Source: Sphingomonadales bacterium CG_4_10_14_3_um_filter_58_15 (GTDB lineage Bacteria; Pseudomonadota; Alphaproteobacteria; Sphingomonadales; Sphingomonadaceae). Taken from it: a stretch of 33,610 nt of DNA. Below, in pieces: positions 27,189-33,610 of the stretch. The stretch lies in assembly GCA_002783865.1 (NCBI GenBank), contig PFJE01000066.1:1-33610 (forward strand), written 5' to 3'. Below the pieces are notes generated by a model, which did no database searches, was not told the origin of the DNA, and worked only from the letters and a program-made list of their open reading frames with translations. The translations under genes were made by a program, and so were the position numbers. How positions within the stretch are numbered: the stretch's first letter is position 1; each line of letters begins with the position of its first letter.

Positions 27189-28172
27189 ATGGGAGAGATT
27201 ATGTCCGCCTTTCTGACCTGCATGCCCGTCGTTTTGGCATCCGTTCTGGCGATGGCTTATCCCGTGCCCTTTGGCCAGCCGGTTCAGCCCGGCAGCCGGA
27301 TCAATCCCGAAGGCGAAATTGTCGATCTTGACGAAGACCGCTCCGAACGGATGACCGTCCCGGTCAGCATCGAAGGCAAGGGGCCCTTTTCCTTTGTCAT
27401 CGACACCGGTGCGGAACGGACCGTGATTTCACGTCGGATTGCCGACCGGCTAGCGCTGGAAGGGGAAGATCCGGCGGAATTGATGAGTATCGCCGGCACG
27501 AGCATGGTCGAGATGGTCTACGTGCCCAGTCTGACCCTGGGTCAAAAAAGCTACAATGGCCTGATTTCGCCGGTTTTGGCCGCCCGGCATATCGGCGCGG
27601 ATGGCATATTGGGCCTCGACGGGCTACAGGATCAGCGCATCCTGTTCGATTTCGTTTTGAACCAGATTTTTATCGAAGATGCAGACGAGGAAAGCAGCCG
27701 ACCAGCGTCGCGAGAAATCGTGGTGACCGCCAAACGCCGGTCGGGCCAGCTGATTTTCACAGACGCCACGATCTCGGGAATCAAGGTCAATGTTATCGTC
27801 GATACCGGCGCCCAGATTTCCATCGCCAATAAGGTCCTGCAAAAGCGATTGATCAGCCGGGCGAAAGAACTCGGGGATGATAATCTGTTGATTGCCGTGA
27901 CCGGGCAGACACTGGGCGTCGAATTCGGTCGGGCACGCGATTTCCGCATCGGTCGCGCCCGTTTTGCCAGTCTGTCGGTGGCATTCGCGGATGCGCCGCC
28001 GTTTGAACGCTTCGGCCTTGCCGACAAGCCGACCCTGCTGATGGGCATGGACGTGCTGCGCAAATTTGATCAGGTCGCGATCGACTTTCCCAAACGGAAG
28101 ATTCATTTTCTGACGCCGAAAAATGCCCGTTTGCATGTGGATGAACCAAGAAACAGCCGAATCAGATCCTGA
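27189..28172 (+). CDS. Exported protein with two retropepsin-like aspartic protease domains (copy 2, tandem paralog)
   Basis: FVIDTGAERTVIS, GADGILGLDGLQDQRILFDF, VIVDTGAQISIAN, LLMGMDVLRKFDQVAIDF; alignable along its length with 26145-27095. Start may be the MSAF methionine four codons downstream. Confidence 0.87.
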   Translation: MGEIMSAFLTCMPVVLASVLAMAYPVPFGQPVQPGSRINPEGEIVDLDEDRSERMTVPVSIEGKGPFSFVIDTGAERTVISRRIADRLALEGEDPAELMSIAGTSMVEMVYVPSLTLGQKSYNGLISPVLAARHIGADGILGLDGLQDQRILFDFVLNQIFIEDADEESSRPASREIVVTAKRRSGQLIFTDATISGIKVNVIVDTGAQISIANKVLQKRLISRAKELGDDNLLIAVTGQTLGVEFGRARDFRIGRARFASLSVAFADAPPFERFGLADKPTLLMGMDVLRKFDQVAIDFPKRKIHFLTPKNARLHVDEPRNSRIRS

Positions 28173-28260
28173 CGCAATCCTTTTGCTCGGAATGTAGCGG
28201 TGCCGATAGCTGGTGCGGTGCTGCGGCAGCAGGACTGGGCGTTCCCCGGGCAAATGCCTG

Positions 28261-28914
28261 CTAGCCCGCGGCGTCTTCCAAACTGAAGACCGGTTCCGGG
28301 TCGCCGGTCTTCCATTGCGGGTATTTTTGCATCGCGGCCTTGAACAAGGGTGATGCAAGATGATCGGCGAGCCATTTCTGCAAAGCTGGAAGCGGCAATG
28401 GGTCAAACCAGGCGCGGTCATGATTGGCGAACTGGCGGACAAATGGGAAGATGGCATGGTCGGCCAGCGTCGGTCTTGCTCCCATCAACTGGCCGAGCGG
28501 TTGAATCAGGCTATCGAGCTTCTCGAGAAACGCCCGGCCGGCAGCCCGATGCTCCAACGCGTCGACATTTTCGTAGCGAACGGGATATTTATAGCGGTCG
28601 AGATGATGCTTGAACGGACCATCGGCCTCCGCGATCAATTCTGCCGCAGCCGCCTTGCCTTGCAGCCAGCCCTGCGGATCCTTTTGCTCCAGCGCCCAGT
28701 GCATGATCGCGAGACTTTCGTCGACGACCAGCCCATCGGTCAAAATCAGCACCGGCACGGTCGCTTTCGGGGAGGCAGCGACCATTTCCGCGGGCTTGTC
28801 GCGCAGCACGACTTCGCGCAAGCGGACGGAGGTCTGGCTGATCAGCAGCGCCATTCTTGCGCGCATCGCGTAGGGACAGCGCCGGAAACTGTACAGAACC
28901 GGCAGGCCGTTCAT
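28261..28914 (-). CDS. Glutathione S-transferase family protein
   Basis: VLYSFRRCPYAMRARMAL (thioredoxin-like Cys motif), KATVPVLILTDGLVVDESLAIMHWAL. Its ATG overlaps the trhO stop (ATGA). Confidence 0.9.
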   Translation of the reverse strand: MNGLPVLYSFRRCPYAMRARMALLISQTSVRLREVVLRDKPAEMVAASPKATVPVLILTDGLVVDESLAIMHWALEQKDPQGWLQGKAAAAELIAEADGPFKHHLDRYKYPVRYENVDALEHRAAGRAFLEKLDSLIQPLGQLMGARPTLADHAIFPFVRQFANHDRAWFDPLPLPALQKWLADHLASPLFKAAMQKYPQWKTGDPEPVFSLEDAAG

Positions 28915-29849
28915 GCGGAACCCAGATGCTGCCTACCCTCTTCCGCAGCCTTTTCGACCTGACGCTGGCGTTCGCGGTAGCGGGCGCGCTGTTCGTCGGT
29001 GCGCTGGTCGATACAATGCGGGCAGGCTTCACCGGGAATATAATCCGGCGAGGCGCGATCGGCGGCGTTCAGCGGCATCCGGCAGGCATAGCACTGGTCA
29101 TAATCGGCTTCGACCAGGCCGTGACCAACGGCGACTCTCTGGTCGAACAGAAAACAGTCACCCTGCCAAAGGCTTTCGGATTCGGGCACATGTTCAAGAT
29201 ATTTCAGGATGCCGCCCTTGAGATGCTGGACATCGTCAAAGCCCTGCGCCTTGACATAGGCGGTGGCCTTTTCGCAGCGGATGCCGCCGGTGCAGAACAT
29301 GGCGATCTTCGGCCTTGTCACCGAATCCGGCCGCAATTGTCGGGAAAAATCGTCAAACCATGCCGGGAAGTCGCGGAAGCTCTCCGTGTTGGGATTGATC
29401 GCGCCGTCAAAGCTGCCGATCGCCACTTCATAGGCGTTGCGCGTGTCGATCACGATCGTGTCCGGGTCGGCGATCAGATCGTTCCAGTCGGCAGGGTCGA
29501 CATAAGCGCCTTTCTCGGTGGCGGCGTCGACACCCTCCACGCCCATCGAGACGATCTCCTTCTTCAGCCGGACCTTCATCCGCAGAAAGGGCATATTACT
29601 GGCTTCGGAATATTTCACCTCGAGATCGGCGAACTGCGGCAGCGCGCGCAACCCGGCAATCACCCGGTCAATCGCGTCGGGCGCACCGGCGATGGTGCCG
29701 TTGATGCCTTCGGGAGCGAGCAGGATCGTGCCCTTCAGGCCATGCTGTTCGCACAAGGGCAGCACCTGCAGGCGCAGCGCGGCGGGATCGTCGACGACGG
29801 CAAAATGATAAAGCGCGGCGACTTTAACGGGAGATAGGGATTCGGTCAT
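28911..29849 (-). CDS. trhO: TrhO/YceA-like rhodanese, tRNA uridine hydroxylase
   Basis: APEGINGTIAGAPDAIDRVI, IVIDTRNAYEVAIGSFDGAINPNTESFRDFP, MFCTGGIRCEKATAYVKAQGFDDVQHLKGGILKYLE, C-terminal Cys-rich CYACRMPL/CPHC. Confidence 0.94.
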   Translation of the reverse strand: MTESLSPVKVAALYHFAVVDDPAALRLQVLPLCEQHGLKGTILLAPEGINGTIAGAPDAIDRVIAGLRALPQFADLEVKYSEASNMPFLRMKVRLKKEIVSMGVEGVDAATEKGAYVDPADWNDLIADPDTIVIDTRNAYEVAIGSFDGAINPNTESFRDFPAWFDDFSRQLRPDSVTRPKIAMFCTGGIRCEKATAYVKAQGFDDVQHLKGGILKYLEHVPESESLWQGDCFLFDQRVAVGHGLVEADYDQCYACRMPLNAADRASPDYIPGEACPHCIDQRTDEQRARYRERQRQVEKAAEEGRQHLGSA

Positions 29850-29930
29850 GGCAGCGCATATAGAGCTGTTGCATCGGAAATTCCAATAGAGCGGCTTGCA
29901 TAGCGACTATGTTCATCGCATAGCGGCGGG

Positions 29931-30659
29931 ATGGTTCCCCTTCTGTTCACCCATCATCGCTTTGCTATCGTCGCTCCGGCGGCGCTCTACTGGCCAGCAA
30001 AAGACGCCCTGCTGGTGGCGGATCTGCATCTCGAAAAAGCCAGCTTCTATGCACGGCAGGGCCAGATGCTACCGCCCTATGACAGCCAGGCAACGCTGCA
30101 AGAACTGGCCAATCTGGTGCGCGCAACCGGTGCGACAACGGTTTTCTGCCTCGGCGACAATTATCATGATGGCGGCGGCGAAGCGCGGCTGGAACCGGGG
30201 GCAGCCAAACTGCTCACATCGATGACCGCCGATCTGGACTGGGTCTGGATCACCGGCAATCATGACCGGGATGTCGCTGGTCTGTGGGGCGGATCGGTGG
30301 TCGACGAGTGGACGGGCGAGGGTCTGGCGCTGCGGCATGAAGCAACGGCGAGCAATGCATTACCGGAAATATCGGGCCATTATCATCCCAAGCTTCGCAT
30401 CGCCGTGCGCGGCCGCCATGTTTCGCGGCGCTGCTTCGTGCGCGGCCAGCATCATCTCATATTGCCTGCGTTCGGGTCTCTGACCGGCGGCATGGCGGCA
30501 CAGGATCCGGTGATCGAAGCGTGCGTCGGCGGCCCGGCAGAGGCGATCATCGGGCTCAAGGACAAGCCGGTGCGCTTCCCGCTGCCCTTTGCCGACCGGT
30601 CGATTGACAAGATCGATGATCCGCAGTTGGCATTGCCTCTGGTCACCAGCGGGCAGTGA
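29931..30659 (+). CDS. pdeM: Ligase-associated DNA damage response endonuclease PdeM
   Basis: Metallophosphoesterase motifs LLVADLHLEKASFYARQG, CLGDNYHDGG, WITGNHDRD, ISGHYHPK. Confidence 0.92.
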   Translation: MVPLLFTHHRFAIVAPAALYWPAKDALLVADLHLEKASFYARQGQMLPPYDSQATLQELANLVRATGATTVFCLGDNYHDGGGEARLEPGAAKLLTSMTADLDWVWITGNHDRDVAGLWGGSVVDEWTGEGLALRHEATASNALPEISGHYHPKLRIAVRGRHVSRRCFVRGQHHLILPAFGSLTGGMAAQDPVIEACVGGPAEAIIGLKDKPVRFPLPFADRSIDKIDDPQLALPLVTSGQ

Positions 30660-31819
30660 CTGCTAACGGTCCGGCGATGGATCGATTCAAACCCTATCGC
30701 GACCAGCTGCGTGCGCTGGAAAAAGCGGGGCGCAAGCGCCAACTGACGGTGCCGGCGGGCAAGGATTTTTCCTCGAATGATTATCTCGGGCTGGCCAGCA
30801 GTCCGTTTCTAAAAGAAGCAGCTCAGACTGCCATTGCAAATGGCGTCGCCCACGGGTCTGGCGGTTCACGACTGCTCGGCGGCAATCATCCGGAACATGA
30901 AGCGCTCGAAGAATTTGCCGCCGCCTATTATGGTGCACAGGCCAGCCTGTTCTTCGGCTCCGGCTTTGCCGCCAACACGGCGCTGTTCGCGACCCTGCCA
31001 CAGACCGACGACCTGGTGCTCTATGACGAACTGATCCACGCCAGCGTTCATGACGGCATGAAGCTGGGCCGCGCCGCATTCAGAGCCTTCCGCCACAACG
31101 ATTGTAATGCAGTCGAAGCGGCGATTCAGAACTGGCGCGCGAGCGGCGCTACGGGCACTGTCTGGATCGCCGTCGAGAGCCTGTACAGCATGGATGGTGA
31201 CCGGGCACCGCTGGCCGAACTCACGCAAATTGCCGATGCGCAGGACGCAATGCTGATCATCGACGAAGCCCATGCCGTGGGTGTTTTTGGTGAGGGCGGC
31301 ATCGGTCTTGCGGGCATGCTGGGCAAAGGGGACAATGTCCTGATCTTGCGCACCTGTGGCAAGGCGCTGGGCGGTGAAGGCGCGTTGCTGACCATGCCGA
31401 CGATATTGCGCGACTTCTTCATCAACCGCGCCCGGCCCTTCATCTTTTCCACCGCGCCGAGCCCGCTGACCGCGCACCTCGCCCATCAGGCGATTGTCCA
31501 TATCGCAAAAACGCCCTCGCTACAGGCCGGTCTGGCAGAGCATATCGCGCTGGCCCGCCGCTGCTTTGCCGGTCTCAGTCTGAGCCGCGGACAGGATAGC
31601 CAGATATTTCCGATCATCCTTGGCGACGATCGGGTCGCCGTGACCGTGGCGACTCTATTGCAGGGTCAGGGATTTGACGTCCGCGCCATTCGTCCGCCGA
31701 CCGTGCCTGTCGGAACCGCTCGCCTGCGCATTTCGCTGACATTGAATGTCACTTCGGACGATATTCGGGACCTCTCGACCGCTTTGGGCGAAGCACTAGC
31801 GATGGCCGAGGCAGCGTGA
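30656..31819 (+). CDS. bioF: 8-amino-7-oxononanoate synthase
   Basis: FSSNDYLGLASSP, GSGGSRLLGGNHPEHEALEEFAAAYYGAQASLFFGSGFAAN, IIDEAHAVGVFGEGGIGL, LRTCGKALGGEGALL. GTG start overlaps the pdeM stop; alternative ATG at 30677. Confidence 0.93.
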   Translation: MTANGPAMDRFKPYRDQLRALEKAGRKRQLTVPAGKDFSSNDYLGLASSPFLKEAAQTAIANGVAHGSGGSRLLGGNHPEHEALEEFAAAYYGAQASLFFGSGFAANTALFATLPQTDDLVLYDELIHASVHDGMKLGRAAFRAFRHNDCNAVEAAIQNWRASGATGTVWIAVESLYSMDGDRAPLAELTQIADAQDAMLIIDEAHAVGVFGEGGIGLAGMLGKGDNVLILRTCGKALGGEGALLTMPTILRDFFINRARPFIFSTAPSPLTAHLAHQAIVHIAKTPSLQAGLAEHIALARRCFAGLSLSRGQDSQIFPIILGDDRVAVTVATLLQGQGFDVRAIRPPTVPVGTARLRISLTLNVTSDDIRDLSTALGEALAMAEAA

Positions 31820-32445
31820 ACGGGAAATTTGTCATCACGGGTACCGATACCGACATCGGCAAAACCGTCTTTGCGGCAGCGCTGACCGCCGCCCTGGACG
31901 CCAGTTACTGGAAGCCGGTGCAGGCCGGTCTGGCCGATGGTACCGATAGCGAGACGGTGGCACGTATCGGCGGTATTGATCCCGACAAGATTCTGCCCGA
32001 ACGATATCGGCTGCAGATTCCCGCTTCGCCCCATTATTCGGCGGCGCAAGAAGGCATTACCATTGAATTGGATGACTTTGTCCTGCCGCCGGTCGACGGC
32101 CCCTTGATCATCGAAGGGGCGGGCGGTGCACTGGTCCCGGTCAATCGGGAATTGCTCTTCGCCGATGTCTTTGCCCACTGGGCGCTTCCGGTGATCATCG
32201 TCGCATCCACCCAGCTGGGAACGATCAATCACAGCTTGCTGACGATCGAAGCTTTGCACAGCCGCGGCGCGCCGATTCACGGCATTGCCTTTACCGGGCC
32301 GGAAGTGAGCGACAGCGAGCATATCATCTGTGAAATTGGCAGGGTGAGGAGGCTCGGCCGATTGCCGATGATTGACGAGCCATCACCAAAGTCGCTGAAA
32401 TCGGCCTTTGATACGAATTTCGATCCAGCAGACTTCGCATCATGA
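31816..32445 (+). CDS. bioD: Dethiobiotin synthetase
   Basis: FVITGTDTDIGKTVFAAALTAAL, YWKPVQAGLADGTDSE, IIEGAGGALVPVNRELLFAD. GTG start in a GTGA overlap with bioF. Confidence 0.94.
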   Translation: MNGKFVITGTDTDIGKTVFAAALTAALDASYWKPVQAGLADGTDSETVARIGGIDPDKILPERYRLQIPASPHYSAAQEGITIELDDFVLPPVDGPLIIEGAGGALVPVNRELLFADVFAHWALPVIIVASTQLGTINHSLLTIEALHSRGAPIHGIAFTGPEVSDSEHIICEIGRVRRLGRLPMIDEPSPKSLKSAFDTNFDPADFAS

Positions 32446-33610
32446 GTCTCAATATCTGGCACCCGTTCACACAGCACGGTCTACGCGAACCGATTCCGGA
32501 GATCGCGCGGGCCGAGGGCGCAGCGCTCTATACAACGGATGGCACCAAGATCATCGATGCGATTTCCAGCTGGTGGGTGCAGACTCACGGCCATTGCCAC
32601 CCCAAGATTGTCGCTGCGATTCAGGATCAAAGTGCTAAGCTGGATCAGATGATCTTTGCCGGCTGGACACACGCACCAGCCCGCGAACTGGCCGAGAGGC
32701 TGGGCGATTTTCTGCCAAAGTCGCTCAAACACATCTTCTTTTCCGACAGCGGTTCGACTGCCGTTGAAGTCGCGCTCAAAATGGCGCTGGGTTACTGGCA
32801 TAATCGCGGCGAAGCCCGTCAGAAAATCCTGGTCATGGAGCACAGCTATCATGGCGATACGATCGGCGCGATGTCGGTCGGCGCGCGCGGCGTGTTCAAT
32901 CAGGCCTATGCGCCGCTATTGTTCGATGTCGGCATCATATCCTTTCCCGAAGCCGGGGCAGAACGCGAGACGCTCGACCAACTGGAGACCTACTGCAAAG
33001 ATAGCCAACACCTGCCAGCGGCGCTGATCGTGGAGCCGCTGATTCTCGGTGCGGGCGGGATGAAAATCTACAGTCCCGCCATATTGGCGGAAATGGCGGC
33101 GATCTGTCGCGCGCATGATGTGCTGTTCATAGCCGACGAAGTGATGACCGGCTGGGGCCGCACCGGCACAATCTTTGCCTGCGAACAGGCGGGCGTCGAA
33201 CCGGATATATTGTGCATGGCCAAGGGCCTGACCGGCGGCGTCATTCCGCTCGCCGTGACCGCTGCCACAGATGCCATTTACCACGCGCATTATTCCGAAG
33301 ATCGCGCGCAAATGTTTTTCCATTCAAGCAGCTTCACCGCCAATCCGATCGCCTGCGCTGCGGCCAATGCCAATCTCGCGATCTGGCGCGACGAGCCTGT
33401 GCAGAGTCGGATCGATAATATCAGCGCTTCCCATCAGGAATTTTCACGTCGGTTGACGCGCAAATCGAATATCAGCGGCTTGCGACAGTGCGGGACGATC
33501 TTGGCGTTCGAAATCGATGACGGTGCAGGCGACTACATGTCTGATCTGGGGCCGGCGCTTCTCGGGTTTTTTCGCGATCGCAACATCTTGCTGCGTCCGC
33601 TGGGCAATAC
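32442..33610 (+). CDS. bioA: Adenosylmethionine-8-amino-7-oxononanoate aminotransferase (truncated by window end)
   Basis: Open to the window edge: MSLNIWHPFTQHG...AISSWWVQTHGHCHPKI...FFSDSGSTAVEVALKMALGYW...FIADEVMTGWGRTGTIFACE...MAKGLTGG. ATGA overlap with bioD. Confidence 0.94.
   Translation, partial: MSLNIWHPFTQHGLREPIPEIARAEGAALYTTDGTKIIDAISSWWVQTHGHCHPKIVAAIQDQSAKLDQMIFAGWTHAPARELAERLGDFLPKSLKHIFFSDSGSTAVEVALKMALGYWHNRGEARQKILVMEHSYHGDTIGAMSVGARGVFNQAYAPLLFDVGIISFPEAGAERETLDQLETYCKDSQHLPAALIVEPLILGAGGMKIYSPAILAEMAAICRAHDVLFIADEVMTGWGRTGTIFACEQAGVEPDILCMAKGLTGGVIPLAVTAATDAIYHAHYSEDRAQMFFHSSSFTANPIACAAANANLAIWRDEPVQSRIDNISASHQEFSRRLTRKSNISGLRQCGTILAFEIDDGAGDYMSDLGPALLGFFRDRNILLRPLGN

Noticed and set aside
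27624-28457. 277-aa minus-strand ORF across the second retropepsin gene
   Set aside because: Antisense shadow of a well-supported CDS.
28857-29837. 326-aa plus-strand ORF
   Set aside because: Antisense to trhO, whose rhodanese motifs are unambiguous.
1-33610. CRISPR array, tRNA/rRNA, transposase, integrase or phage genes
   Set aside because: No regularly spaced direct repeats, tRNA cloverleaf or recombinase motifs were seen by reading; absence was not confirmed with dedicated tools.

Overview
The window reads as a contiguous chromosomal segment from an alphaproteobacterium, most likely Sphingomonadales. That placement is inferred from the lptA/lptC/RNase D cluster, divK near rpmG, panC-mipZ, a pgmG-type phosphomannomutase, and a typical sphingomonad 'CTTCGACAGGCTCAG' palindromic repeat. 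I support about 36 protein-coding genes and found no rRNA, tRNA, CRISPR array or transposase. Most genes are housekeeping: LPS export, RNase D, a double cold-shock protein, a serine-protease autotransporter, Dps, a GDT1-like transporter, L33, DivK, PanC, MipZ, phosphomannomutase, an amidohydrolase, an HDAC-family protein, an AI-2E-type permease, the ligase-associated Lhr-like helicase and PdeM, TrhO, and bioF-bioD-bioA (bioA is cut by the window end). The parts most worth following up are: (1) an AT-rich mini-island at about 16.85-17.70 kb with an overlapping two-gene cassette, a small DUF5678-like protein plus a retropepsin-like protease with no signal peptide; (2) a tandem pair of exported proteins, each with two retropepsin-like domains, lying between the lhr-like helicase and pdeM, with one active-site triplet changed to DTA; (3) a palindromic repeat inserted in frame into the helicase CDS, adding about 25 residues; (4) an MBL-fold protein whose metal-binding Asp-His appears replaced by Cys-Cys. 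Family assignments come from reading motifs in the translations, not from database searches.
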